From: Bisporella sp. PMI_857
Taxonomy: Eukaryota; Ascomycota; Leotiomycetes; Helotiales; Helotiaceae
Assembly (NCBI GenBank): GCA_021307315.1
Contig: JAJSPD010000027.1
Coordinates: forward strand, 248,001 to 312,000
Length of the DNA stretch: 64,000 nt
Direction: 5' to 3'
Shown here: positions 34,732 to 46,220 of the stretch, one piece after another
Numbering within the stretch: position 1 is the first letter of the stretch
How the letters are laid out: each line of letters starts with the position of its first letter
Notes under the pieces: model-generated
Database searches by the model: none
Told to the model about the DNA's origin: nothing
The model's input: only the letters and a program-made list of their open reading frames with translations
Translations under genes and position numbers: made by a program

Positions 34732-35026
34732 TACGGCAAATATTTATATACCACAAAATAGGGGTCATATTTGATATACTATACTTTCTTTGCTGAATAC
34801 TTCATACCATTATTTGTTTCTTGGCGCAAAACAGTGGTACTAATAATGCTTAAGCATTTCAAGTACTTATATTTTATAGCTATACATACTGTAGCAATAC
34901 GATGTACGCTGTAGTCTTGCTATAATGTGTGTGTTACAGCGCATATAGCTACAGGATGTGTAAATATATGTGGCTAAAGCCCTTATTTTACATACCACTT
35001 TTGTGGTATATAAGCTATTTGCCGTA
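34732..35026. mobile_element. MITE with about 27-base terminal inverted repeats and TA flanks
   Basis: The left end TACGGCAAATATTTATATAC continues into CACAAAA. The right end, read on the other strand, is TACGGCAAATAGCTTATATA continuing into CCACAAAA. The two ends match over about 27 bases with few differences. Outside CGGCAAAT each end carries TA, the target of Tc1/mariner elements. The inside (about 290 bases) is A+T-rich and codes for nothing. A non-autonomous Tc1/mariner-type MITE is the simplest reading. Confidence 0.7.
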
Positions 35027-35846
35027 TATTTAAATTCTAACTTTAAAGTGACGGCCATACAAGTACTCAATAGGAAAGAGTCCTCGGCGGTACTTGACAC
35101 CGGTTAATCCTTTTTCGCATCTCACCTACAGATATCTCAGTAGCAGCAAAGCTTAATTTGCCCGGTAATCACTTTTAAATTGTAAATACAGGGGTGTCGG
35201 AAATCCGAGGTATCTCTAAAAAATTACGTTGTCAAATCTTCAAAGCTGGTTGGGCTCCAGCCGTTGCATTTCATACCAAAAGTCCCTCCGGGTCTATTTA
35301 AACAGCAGGTCTGATGCATATTGTTCTGCCATTTTATCCTCCGAAGGCCAAGACGGGCAGGTGTGAGCGAGCTACACAACAAGTATTTAAGAAGTGTCAT
35401 CGTCATAGCTGTAGAATACGTAAATGTAGCTAAATTTGAAGCTAAATCTAACTGCGTTAACCTAATTTAGCTATTCCCTTTCAGCTACATTAGAAGTAGT
35501 CAATTTCGAAGTAAGCCCATCCATGGCTCTAACACCTCAGTCTGATATGGTATGGGATGGTTGTTCTAACTTCCTTATCCCAAACGAACTACTCGACACG
35601 CTAAATTGCCCAGAAAGAGCTACTGTTGACCGTAGGCTTGACGACGTTGGCCTTGCAATCACTCGGTAGATGTAGAGGTGGTAACTAGCTGCTCCACCCG
35701 AAACGTACACAAAAAATGGAGCTTCAAAGTATATAGCCATCTTTTGGCCCACAAGCTGGTTTTTTTAAATATCAAGATACATTGTACAGCCTCGTCTTTT
35801 GGCATGCTGTTGTCACAAGCTTAACTTGCATTGCACATATTCTAAT
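35027..35846. promoter_or_regulatory. Upstream region of the prenyltransferase gene
   Basis: No gene seen. Some self-complementary stretches built from TAGCTAAATTT occur near 35420-35490. The right end is the presumed promoter of the UbiA gene. Confidence 0.35.
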
Positions 35847-36749
35847 ATGGGGACCTTCGCCGCATACCTCGAGCTCATGCGATTCGGCAACCCAATCGGG
35901 GCGCTGATGGTTTATTTTCCATACCTTCATGGGTCACTTTTTGCGCTTGCAGCACCTAGCGAGCTCAGAAGTGGGAAGCTTGAAGGGTTTCTGAGCACGA
36001 ATGCGATCTTGCTCCCAGCGTCTATCATGTTGCACTCGGCAGCATGCTCGTGGAACGACATCGTGGACTCGGATATCGACAAGAAGGTGTCTCGAACTCG
36101 ATCAAGGCCAATTCCACGGGGAGCAATATCGCTTCGCAATGCATACATTTTTACCTTCCTCGAGTTTGTTGTTTGGCTTGGCCTTTGCCGCTGGATATCG
36201 CCTCAAACCCTGGCCTGGTCCTTTCCTCTCCTTCCAATGTCCGTCATCTATCCTTATTCAAAACGCTTCACCAACTACACCACCCTCTTCGTGTCACCTA
36301 TCATCGCCTGGGCTATCTACATCGGGTCTGTCGCGCAGGGTGCAGACCCTTCACCTACTACGACGCTGTTCTGGGGATTAACTTTCATGTTCCTAGCCGA
36401 ATGTATCCATCACAACACCGTGGAAACGATCTACGCCCATCAGGACCTTAAGGATGATCTCAAGCTTGGGGTTGCGTCCATGGCAGTGCGTTTCAGAAGT
36501 AACCCCAAGCGAGCGCTTGCCGTGTTCGCGCTGATCGAAATGGTGTTTCGCATCGCGATGGGGATCCTGATGGAATTTGGCGGTTTCTACTATGTGGTAG
36601 TGGTGCTCGGAACGACTATTGTCAACACCTGGATGATTGCTAGCGTGGATCTCGCAGACCCCAGCCAATGTTGGTTTTGGTTTCAAGGAGGCGGATTAAT
36701 GGTTGGTACAATTCTGACAGGGGGCATGTTATTCCAGTTGTGGCGTTGA
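35847..36749 (+). CDS. UbiA-family prenyltransferase (membrane-bound, meroterpenoid type)
   Basis: Integral membrane enzyme that attaches a prenyl chain from an isoprenoid diphosphate to an aromatic acceptor. One exon, 300 residues, from the ATG at 35847, which starts just before the conserved LELMRFGNPIG segment. The first Mg-diphosphate motif is NDIVDSDID at residues 70-78, followed by RTRSRPIPRG. The second is DLKDD at residues 200-204. Eight or nine hydrophobic helices can be drawn. It lacks the mitochondrial presequence and extra length of the ubiquinone enzyme COQ2, which favours a secondary-metabolism role like that of farnesyltransferases in fungal meroterpenoid clusters. Methyltransferase and P450 neighbours agree, but no polyketide synthase or Pyr4-like cyclase is seen nearby. 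Confidence 0.9.
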   Translation: MGTFAAYLELMRFGNPIGALMVYFPYLHGSLFALAAPSELRSGKLEGFLSTNAILLPASIMLHSAACSWNDIVDSDIDKKVSRTRSRPIPRGAISLRNAYIFTFLEFVVWLGLCRWISPQTLAWSFPLLPMSVIYPYSKRFTNYTTLFVSPIIAWAIYIGSVAQGADPSPTTTLFWGLTFMFLAECIHHNTVETIYAHQDLKDDLKLGVASMAVRFRSNPKRALAVFALIEMVFRIAMGILMEFGGFYYVVVVLGTTIVNTWMIASVDLADPSQCWFWFQGGGLMVGTILTGGMLFQLWR

Positions 36750-38383
36750 AGCGAGGTGGGGCGCTGCAACGGTGCGCCAGACGGCAACGGCCAGTTCCTT
36801 CTTGCCGCTTACTCTAGTTCTGAGAAATGGGGATCACGAGTGCAATGGATGGTTACAATGAGACTGAGCCTCAGCGACTCGACATACGACCACGTGCTAG
36901 GCTCGCTTACATTTGCAATAATTGTGTATTATTCATCATCTCGTAATAATGACAAAATCCCTATTTCGACCACAGTGGAGCCTCCTTCTGCGGCGCTGCA
37001 GCAGCTATAAGATAATCAGCATGTTTGTGAGATGATCCAATTGATGGGATGACATGTGGAACCACTACCACACCGATCGTGATCGATGCACGTGGAAGAA
37101 GCGCTTTTCCAGGATCGGAAAATGCCCTGCTGTGTAGAACATGGTGGAGATCTGACTGACAGCACATGAAAGCCCCAGCCTGGAAAAAGCTTAGGCGATG
37201 AGGCTAGGTAGGACGTTTCGTTCACGGTGCTAAAGCTAAACACGACTTGTCCAATCAATGCGCCGAAATGAGTGCGCCTAACGTCTTCCAAAAGCCAGAG
37301 CATTTATCGTATGCACATCATACAGAGAACGAGCCATCTTCTGGCTTCTCGTGAGCTTGAACATTCTAGGCCATGGTACGAGCGCTACAAAGGTACAGCA
37401 GCTGATAGTTACTACAGCACTAGTATGGCCCCCTTGCTAGCTTTTATGCTTCAAACAGCCTATCCCGGGAAGATAATTGATCTTGAGTCAAGTGTGCTTC
37501 TTTGGACAAAGCTTCGCATTAAAGAGCCTAAACAGGTCGGGATCAAAATAGCGGAGTGTGGCAGGGAATTATCCTTGCTAGTCGAGTGCGCACACGAACC
37601 CTGGTCACTTCACGTGAATAGCGTTTACCTCCCATTATCTAGTATTCGTCGAGAGCTCACCCAATATTACCTTGCACCGCTAAGCGTTCTATCTTCTCCG
37701 GTGATACTTCCAAGCTTTTACCTCTTTTAGTTAAAGTGATGTGAGATCCCCAATTTTGCCAGTTCTGAACTATATCACGTATCTTAATTTAGCCTGAGCC
37801 GCACCAACACACTCTTGGATGTAGCCCTAGCCTACAAGACCAAATGTTGGATCGCAAGCACTACCTTACCCCTCTGCATTGCCTCTACCTTGATGCGGGT
37901 GAAGATCAACTGCTACTAATAGTATTACCTACGTTATACCGTCTTACATGTAGAGTACCAATATCCTATAGAACTCCGACCCCAAACAAACTCACCGATT
38001 GCATTTCACAAAACGGGAAGGGGAAGTGGTGATGTACGTAGCTAGAGGTACCACAGTAGATGCGGTAGTGCTGTAGCAATTGTCTAGCTGAGCATGATAA
38101 TTGCTGACGTTTGTGGGGCTACCGCCCTATGCCACCACCTTGCATATATCGACTGGGCAGCATGGCGAGCACGATGTTCTATTCCTGGATACCTGGTAGC
38201 ATTGCAATCGCCAATCTGGTATTCTGTCACCACTTGTAGCCAGGACCCACGATCTTATAAGGCTATTAAATGCGTTCTTGTCTCGCTTTTGATTAAACGC
38301 ATAGAGTGCGCATGCAACTTTATCTTTAGTGTTACAAGTCACTTTCATTGAGTCCCAAAGTCCGGTTAATATCCTCGTTCACA
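36750..38383. other. Intergenic, no recognisable gene
   Basis: About 1.6 kb between the prenyltransferase and the rhodopsin-like gene. Open frames of up to 150 codons occur (for example 37272-37730 on the plus strand and 37303-37016 on the minus strand), but none shows a family motif or plausible splice continuation. It may hold a decayed gene that I cannot recognise. Confidence 0.4.
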
Positions 38384-39747
38384 ATGTCTGCTGCTATGGC
38401 TCTCCCACCTCCACCCGATGGAGACCGCAACCGCGCTGCACAATTGCTGGCAGTCTATTGGGTTCAAAGCGGGATCTCTATCATCGTCGTCGCCTTGCGA
38501 TTCTACGTTCGATATGCTAAGCGTATCATTGGTGTCGAGGACTGGGCGATGTTGGCTTGTCTAGTATGCGGTTATGCAACCCAAAATTGCTTCTCAATCA
38601 GCTAACAATATCTAGCTGCTATACGTCACCGGTAGCGCGCTTCTTCCTGTCTTAACGCATTATGGAATTGGACGTCATATATACTATGTTCCGCCTGAGA
38701 ATATTTCCCATGTGCTGCGATGGAACTGGATCATTCAGCCTTTCGGAATTGCGTAAGCATACCACGGGAGAACTACTAGAATACGAGAAAAGTACTAACT
38801 TCGATACCAGCGCACAACCATTCGGTAAAATTTCAGTCTCTTTCTTCCTTGTGAAGTTGTTGGGCCCGAAAGACGTCTGGCGAAAATGGTTTCTTTATGC
38901 AAACATGATCCTGTTCTCAATCATGGCCTCGCTCTGCATCATCTTCACTTATGCGCAATGCAACCCACCAAGGGCATTGTGGGAGAATGTTCCAGATGCT
39001 AAATGCTGGGATCCTAAGGCGCAGGCCAACTTCTCAATTGCAACAACTGGTGAGCTGCCCTTTCTATGCTCGGCAAAAGATAATTTCAGCTAACATACAA
39101 ATAGCATTCGGTGCGCTTGTTGATTATGAGCTATCTTTGTTCCCAATCACAATCCTGTGGAATCTCAAAATGCCAACTCAACGCAAAATATCCTTATACG
39201 TTCTCCTTTCCTTCTCCGTCTTGTAAGTGTCTCTCCGCATCCGAGGAAAATTTGATTCTAATTATCTCTCAGTTCTGGAATTTCTGCAACCGTGAAGGCA
39301 GTACAATTGCAGGAGCTTGCGAACAGAGTTGACCAGACATGGGACACATTCGCTCTATACTGCTGGGCATCGTAAGCTCTTCTCCAACATGCACCCTTAC
39401 ATATCGCTGACTAGAATAGCTCCGAATTATTCGTTAATATCGTCTGTGGTTCGATCCCAACGCTCAAGCCATTATATGACAAATGGGTATCTGGTCGTGC
39501 CTTACTTCCAAGCAACAAGGAGCCTGGATACAAATACAGCGGAAGCAGCTCATACAAGTTGAAGGATTCTCCCAACTCTTCTCAAAATTCATCTCCGAGG
39601 TTTACGGAAAAGAGTACTATGTCCTCTACTACAGATGGTTATCACTACCAACAGAACCCGAACGTTGGGAAGGCGATCACCGTCGAACACTCCTTTGATG
39701 TTGAATCGAGAAATAACTCGGTATCCTCCCAGCGGTCAATGGTGTAA
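38384..39747 (+). CDS. Fungal rhodopsin-domain integral membrane protein (SAT4/PTH11-like)
   Basis: Member of the large fungal seven-helix membrane family with the Fung_rhodopsin domain. Six exons (38384-38563, 38616-38752, 38811-39049, 39105-39222, 39273-39371, 39420-39747) with introns of 48-58 bases give 366 residues. Typical features are the early RFYVRY...VEDWAMLA segment, NWIIQPFG, the loop CNPPRALWENVPDAKCWDP, and ALVDYELSLFPITILWNLKM. The last helix, ELFVNIVCGSIPTLKPLYD, precedes a long Ser/Asn-rich cytosolic tail. All phases close. The role is unknown; such proteins occur near secondary-metabolite genes and effector loci. The stop codon lies inside a 20-base tandem duplication. Confidence 0.88.
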
Positions 39748-39769
39748 ACCAGCGGTCAATGGTGTAAAC
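39729..39769. repeat. 20-base tandem duplication across the stop codon of the rhodopsin-like gene
   Basis: AGCGGTCAATGGTGTAAACC is present twice in tandem (39731-39750 and 39751-39769 plus). The first copy encodes the last residues and the TAA stop, so the second copy is untranslated. A recent replication-slippage event is likely. Confidence 0.9.
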
Positions 39770-41018
39770 TACTCTTCTAAATACTGTGTCAAGGAGTTTG
39801 GGGGAGGTGCAAGATAGAACGGGTCATGCCTTCCTCGTAGCGGAGCTTTAATTTCATAACACATATACCTATTGTGCAAATATATCATTCAGTTATACCA
39901 TACAAATATACCATAAAAATATATCATACATATGAATTATGGTTCCAGTTGATCTGCGATCCCGTCTAGACTCTACTTCCTTCCCCAGAAGTGAACCACA
40001 GTGCAAGTGCTTCCCCCACCATTGCCTAAGTTCCCATACCTAAAGACACCTTGTATTAGTATTAGTCTCTATCTTATCACATCGCAAGCTTTCCCATGCC
40101 AAAAAATTGGAAATTCTGATTATAGCATACTACCCAGTTTTTATGCGGCGCAGGTACCAAGGTACCGATGCTACACTCTATCTAGAAAAAGGCGGTGGTT
40201 GGGGTGATTGTGAGGCTATGTTAGATTTTGGTGTCGGTGGACCCGTCCGTACGGTGAGATACTACAATAGTCGTAGTGATACCCTTCGTGCATTTCGCAA
40301 GGTTACATTGTGACCAGGGAGGGTAAGCACAACACGATGGAGACAGGGGCATGGTTCTAGCAGTGGGGAAACCTTAGACTCACCAAAAGTGCCTGGCATT
40401 TCCTTTCGCCACGGAGACCCCACTACTAATATTTGGCCCTATACTATCCCCCCCGGTAAATAGAGGTTAAAAGACGGCCAGTGGAGTTATAGGGCCCAGT
40501 TTTCCTTTTGCACGAGCCAGCAGCGATGGTGAAGTAGAATCAAACCATTGATTAAAAACACAACAAAGGAATCTGAAGAGTTAAACCTCTAGTCAGCCAA
40601 AGCCTGGTTGTATCCACAAGACCCATACTTTAACCTCTATTTAGGGGGAGGATGGTACGAAAGTAATAGTATTAATTGCCAATACAGGGGACATAACTTG
40701 TGGCCCCTGCAAACTCCTTTAGCTGGCTATGTCACTACCCCCACCGCATGGTAGAGTATCTACCTAGACTCAGAGTGCGACGCAACCACCAGTAATTTGT
40801 GGTGGTCTAACCAACACGATTCACCTAGGCTAATTGGTTCCCCCCCATGAGAAGGAAGGTGTGCGGGGGATCTCACACTCATCTACAATGCCTTAACCTG
40901 GTCTAGATCTTGTGCTGGCCTTATCAGAAATTCGAGTGATAAGCAGCTTCTCTGAGATAACTTCAGTCCTGCCTTTACCCACCCAGCAAATTTTCTGGTC
41001 GCTATTCTGCCCTCAATA
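39748..41018. other. Intergenic with a short inverted-repeat element
   Basis: No gene seen. It contains A+T-rich repeats of ATATACCATA near 39880-39930 and an inverted-repeat element at 40448-40649. The right end holds the presumed promoter of the P450 gene. Confidence 0.4.
40448..40649. repeat. Inverted-repeat element, candidate MITE
   Basis: The left arm GGTAAATAGAGGTTAAAAG preceded by a C-run (40448-40473) is the inverse of the right arm CTTTAACCTCTATTTAGGGG (40628-40648). About 200 bases long overall and non-coding. No clear target duplication is visible, so the mobile nature is only suggested. Confidence 0.45.
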
Positions 41019-42980
41019 ATGAGTTTTTCATACCTCTTACTACTAGGCATCTCAGTCCTTGGGGTTATCACCCATCGTTGCTACTTCATTTATGGGGAGT
41101 TCCACGAAAAATCGCCGCAGATCGTCAAAGCATACTTCCTAGCTTTCTTGGGCGTCTATTTTGCCTTTCACACGTTGGAGCATGACGCCCCTTTGGCAGC
41201 AGCAGGTCTCATCGTAGGGACTTATGCTGTCTCTCTGTACTCAAGCATCATAATTTATCGGCTTTTTTTTCATGAACTCAAAGGAATTCCTGGCCCAACA
41301 TTAGCTAAAATCACAAAATTATACCATTTCTTCAATGCGCTGGACTGCAAACAGTGTCTGTGGATGGATAAGTTGCACAAGCAATATGGCGATTACGTTC
41401 GCACTGGTAAGAAGAACGAAATAACATGGCAGCAGGGTGTTGATCAGATATAGGCCCAAACGAAATTACAATATTTACTCCAAAAGCTATTGTACCAATC
41501 CATGGGCCTAACTCGGAGTGTACCCGAGCCGATTGGTATGACAATCTCAAGCCAGTAAACTCGATAGCGCACACGCGCTCGCGCAAAGTGCATGATTTTC
41601 GTCGTCGCATCTGGGACCAAGGATTCAGCATCAAAGCGCTCAAAAAGTATGAGGAACCCATTCTCTATGAATCCGAGCTTCTTGAGAGTAGAATCAGGGA
41701 GCAGAAAGGCAAGCCTTTTAATATCACCAAGTGGCTAGAATATTACGGATATGACCTCATGGGTTTGGCATGTTTTAGCAAGAGTTTTAAGATGCTGGAG
41801 GCTGGACAGAGTCATTGGGTCGTAGACACAATTAATGGAGGAATGCAGACCCTGGGTCCATTCTCGGGCATTCCATGGTTCATTCATTTGGTTCATGCAC
41901 TTCCTTTTGTGGGACGGCCAATGGAGCGTTCGAAGGAGTGGGGAAGACAGACTATTCGAGAGAGAGCAGCTGTGAGTAAAAGTGATGATTATTGTAATAT
42001 TTGCTGAAACTGGTCGTATAGAATAAGGAGCAAGTGAAGGCTCACGCCGATGTATGTACCCAATTCCAATTGGCCAAGCAGAATACTAATTACCTAGGTT
42101 ATGGGCTGGATTCTTGAGGATGCGGAGAGTCGCGGTGGGCTGGAAGACGAGATTGACTGGATTCTTGGTGACTTTTTAGTTATGTGTGTTGGCGGAACGT
42201 ATGTGTTTCCCTCTTCCTTAACTTTGCTATCGAATACTGATCTTGAGTTCAAATTAGTGAACCAGTTACTACTACTCTCTTGTTCCTGCTCTTTCATCTA
42301 GCCGAGAAGCCAGAGTGCCTCGAAAAACTCCGTGAGGAAATACGAACATTGACCTCTTACTCGGATGGTTACCAACTCCAAGCTCTACCTTATCTTAACG
42401 CTCTTATCCATGAGACGCTTCGCCTGCATCCTGGTGTTCCATCAGGTGGTTTACGAATCACACCGCCCCAAGGTATCCACATCGATGGAAAGTTCATCCC
42501 TGGGGGTACAACTGTGCTAACTCCACACTATTCAATTCAGAGGCGTAAGTCTCTGAAGTGCTGTAATCCTGTGAAAAAACTTACTAATCAATATATCTAT
42601 AGGTGAGGACTGCTTTGTGAGAGCAAATGAGTTCATTCCCGAACGTTGGACAACTAGCCCAGAATTGACCAAAGATAAAGAAGCATTCTTTGCCTGGAGC
42701 TTCGGTTCGTAACACTTCACACTCCTCTCTGCTTGTCGCAACTCCAGTTACACCTGCTAACTTCAGATCAGGACCATATGCATGCATTGGCAAGAATCTA
42801 GGCCTTATGGAAGTCCGTACTGCAGCAGTCTTACTGCTAGATAAGTTCAATTTCGAGTTTGCTCCAGGAGAGGATGGCACCGAGTTATTTAAGCAGACTA
42901 AAGATTGCTTCTCTTGGGCACCAGGCCCTTTAAACCTAGTGTTTAAGGAAAGAACACCAGAGCTGAAGGTTAAAGCTTAA
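41019..42980 (+). CDS. Cytochrome P450 monooxygenase
   Basis: Heme-thiolate monooxygenase of the fungal benzoate-hydroxylase-like group, anchored in the ER by several N-terminal helices. Seven exons (41019-41406, 41454-41971, 42022-42051, 42098-42198, 42258-42544, 42603-42708, 42767-42980) give 547 residues. Seen in order are the FFHELKGIPGP hinge, the I-helix GGTEPVTTT near residue 344, ETLR (ExxR) near 398, FIPERW, and the heme loop SGPYACIGKN with Cys near 483. Exon 3 is only 30 bases. The last intron is ambiguous: the donor GTAACA with the acceptor at 42766 keeps the frame but gives one residue more than the usual FxxGxxxCxG spacing. It may be a mis-set border or a real lesion. Probable tailoring enzyme near the UbiA gene. 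Confidence 0.87.
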
Positions 42981-43471
42981 ATTGAATTTTATAGCAAATT
43001 AGTGGAAAGGAGGCAGGTATCGGCTCTGGTAGAGCGTTAGGCGTTGTGTTTGAATCTGCCGTGGGAGTGTAGTGGGGATACCCGCCATTTTATTTCAGGG
43101 TGAGAGTTTGCGATGCAGGTCAGACAGAGCAGTTCATAATGATAACTATACCTTCATTTCTCCGAATAGGTTTTCCCTCATGAGTAGCTACCTCGCTGGG
43201 AATGAAGCTGACAGTTCAGAGATCTAAACTGGTGCAGATAATCGCGCCGAGTGAGCGCTCTTCTTCTTTGCGACTGGCAATGCTGAGCGTTCATATATTA
43301 TCTGTGGCACAATCATAGCTTGGTAGATACGCCCGCATATCCATTAAGCCTACTCCCCAGGTAGATCCGTCTAGACTAGTGAGAGCGCTTATCGATTTCG
43401 TTATTTTGGTTTTTACTTTTCAGAGGTGTTCTTGGCTACAAGCGCCGAAGGCATTCCCGAACGTCACATCC
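42981..43471. other. Intergenic between convergent genes, no gene seen
   Basis: No gene is supported. A tRNA-like fragment near 43018-43070 was considered and rejected. Confidence 0.4.
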
Positions 43472-46220
43472 CTAAACGTCCCTTAATCCATGATAGTTAA
43501 CATCCTTCTTCCCTAACCCCCTCCCTAATATCCCACCTAATTTTGAACCTTTCCTCCTATGTCCATTTCCATTTTCAACTTCATGCCCCTGCTCTCCAAC
43601 CTCCTCTTTATAACTAGAAGCCAAGCTCGCAGCTTCACCCGTACCATTCATGTTCACATTTCCAACATCATACTCTTCTCCATGGATTCCCCCTTTCATG
43701 GATGGAATTGATGGTCGTGGACCCGCATCGATAGGTGTAGTGGGTAATTCGGGTGCACGACGGACTGGAGAAGCTGGAGTAGGGTAGGGGGAGTGAAAGT
43801 TGGAACTGCTGCGTTCTGGTTGACTGTTGTTGAGAAGGGGGTAGGCGTATTTCTGTCCTTTTCTTGTGGGCTTAGCCCCGAGGTTGGCATTATCGTTGCT
43901 ATTGGGCCGGCGGTATTCGTATTGTGATAGCTGGGATGGCTCATACTATATCAATTGGTCAGCTTTCATATTGCTCCTTGATTCAAATTGGGGGGTTAAA
44001 CTTACAGGACCTAAATCCGATCGTCTACTAATCTTTCTACAAATCTCTTTACCCATCAAAAAGGTCTTCTCCTTTATCTTGAATTCCTGCCGCTCTGTCC
44101 GCACCTGATAGTCGTCCTCCACGAGGGCCTTGATTTGGTCTTTGTCTAAGATTTTAACACGCCGGTTATGGAAGATGTCTTCGAGGCCGTCAGCAATGTG
44201 GCGTTCTACGACTTGGACGATGGTATTTGCTGTGAAGTTTTTGAGCTTTGACTTTTGGAGTGTAAGCGAGAAACAGGAGCAAGTGACAGACAAGATGGCA
44301 AAGGGGGGATACCTGATACAAGAGCAGCATCTTTCGGAGTACATCTTCATATTGCATATCCTCTGGACTGGGGATGCCCTCCTCTGGAGCATCGATCCTC
44401 GGTCGGTCGTACCATTGTCTAAGGAAGTCGCTCTCATAAGGTGTAATAAGCTTCATTCTATCATCCAGTAACTTCCTCATCTCGTTATCCGCATCCAGTC
44501 GCATATAATCCAATCTCGTTTTGATGAATCCAGACCATACACGAGATTCAATACGTTTCGGCCATGCATAATCAAGGATCTGATCGAGGAATTCCTCGCA
44601 CAGGCGATGGGTAGCTTCTATGTGTTGCGTTGCCAGTCGCTCCCAATTTGAGGAGTAGGAGTGGAAGAGGCGAAATACAAGAAGGGGGTTATTATCCATG
44701 ACTAGTTCCTTTCCAGGGTTATCTCGCAAAAGAGGGATCACTTCCTGGGCGATATAATCAGTTTTTCTGATTTCTGGCAGAGAAGTAGCACCATCTCCAG
44801 TTCGCAGTTTGCCTTTCCGGCTAATAGTACTCCCTTCCTCACCGATGATAAGGCAAGAGGAACCAAATCTCTCCATCTCCTCTGCAAATCGTTGATTTTC
44901 TTTGACTAGACGGGAGCGGAAATTCCGTGCGTAGAGCCGGCCGTCATCGAAGGAGGGAAAGAAATCTTCTCCAGGAGGATTGACGCCGTGGCCTTGGACA
45001 GCAGCATTCGTTAGGCGCGCAGAGCGCTCACACCAAGCGTACAATGCTATCTCCATCTCCTCAACAGTGCCAATGCCTTCACCCAATTCTTGAAGCTTCT
45101 CTTTGCATCTTTGTAATTCGCGTTCAACGTCAGCTTCGACTTTGAAGACTTCAGCCGCAATATGCCGTATAAGCTGAGTACTCAATCTCTTCGATAGAGC
45201 ATCAATGCCCAATTGATCTGCTCTCAAAATCCGGCTCCAATTCGAACTCGCGAAGAACTCCGCTTCAGCTTGTTTGCGCTCTTCGGGACCAAAGTCATCT
45301 TCGTCGTGTGACCTATTACGTAACACATGCCAACCAAGCTGCAACTTGTTCTTGTGGTCTTTGTTTGCAGCTAGATTAATAAATTCCGCTTCTCGGGCTG
45401 TGGTCAGAGTCATGTCTGGTTTCGTAATAATCCCGAGAGTCCGAATTCCTTTTGGGTCTAGCTCTTTGATTATCCTCAAGACGATTTGTTTTGAGTACTC
45501 AATATCGCCACTGACAACGGGGAGAATAATCGTGCGTTCTTTTTTGATGTATTGCCTGGCGAGTGCTTGGATATCTGCAATGTCGGCAGTGGTCTGGTCC
45601 ATAGATTCGGAGTGGATGAAGCCTGGCATATCGATCACGGTCAGATGTGGCTGCTCGGGTCCAGAAACCTCGATACTCAAGGTATTTTTTGATAGAAACC
45701 GTCGGTTCTCCCCATCTCGAGGAAAAACTACCTCTAGTGCTCGGTTAAAGATAGATTCCAAATCTAGGTCATCCTCTATCGTCTCCTCGAATTCAGCAAG
45801 CCTTTTTATCTCGCCTTGGGTGCATTCGTTATGGGGGTAGATCTTGACAACTCTTCGGACTTCTAGTGACCGCCGGAGCCTGATCTGAGTTGCAAAGCGG
45901 GTACACTTGACGCTCTTTCTAGGAAAGGGGATGTCGGTGAGACCTTCAAGGATAGAACTTTTGCCTGCAGATTGATCTCCCACTACCACAATTTGAGGTA
46001 GGTCAATATACTCATCTACTCCGCATTCACGAAGTTTGTCGACTTGATCGAGGAGGTGGCGGTTCTGTTCATCGGTGCCGAGAGGTACCATTTGCAATTT
46101 TGCGATATAAGAAGGAGGAGCCTCATGATCTTCTTCTGCTTCATAAGGATTGTCCTGGTACCTGGATGGACGGAATATATTGGTACCAACAGAGGATCCG
46201 TGACGGTTGCCATGATTCAT
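43472..46220 (-). CDS. Dynamin-like large GTPase
   Basis: Large GTPase of the fungal Mx/dynamin-like group, able in principle to assemble on membranes. Three exons (46220-44313, 44251-44006, 43945-43472) with introns of 61 and 60 bases give 875 residues. G1 GDQSAGKSS is at residues 81-89, G3 DMPG near 197 and G4 TKPD near 266; a middle/stalk helical region follows. The GTPase effector part (VLRKMLLLYQSKLKNFTANT, HIADGLEDIF) spans the first intron. The tail after about residue 718 is low-complexity, rich in Ser, Pro, Asn and Gly, and ends KDVNYHGLRDV. There is no PH or Pro-rich SH3-binding domain of classical dynamin, and the sequence is not Vps1 or Dnm1. Such genes are numerous in filamentous fungi and their role is mostly unknown. 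Confidence 0.92.

Noticed and set aside
37272..37730. 152-codon open frame between the prenyltransferase and the rhodopsin-like gene
   Set aside because: No recognisable motif, no plausible splice partners and no codon pattern; kept as unassigned intergenic sequence.
43018..43070. tRNA-like fragment (GGTAGAGCGTTAG followed by GTGTTTGAATCTGCC)
   Set aside because: The D-arm-like and T-loop-like parts are only about 11 bases apart, leaving no room for an anticodon arm, and no acceptor stem can be paired. At most a chance match or a deleted relic.
45274..45840. 188-codon plus-strand frame over the dynamin-like gene
   Set aside because: Antisense shadow of the GTPase domain; the Ser/Arg-rich product shows no family pattern.
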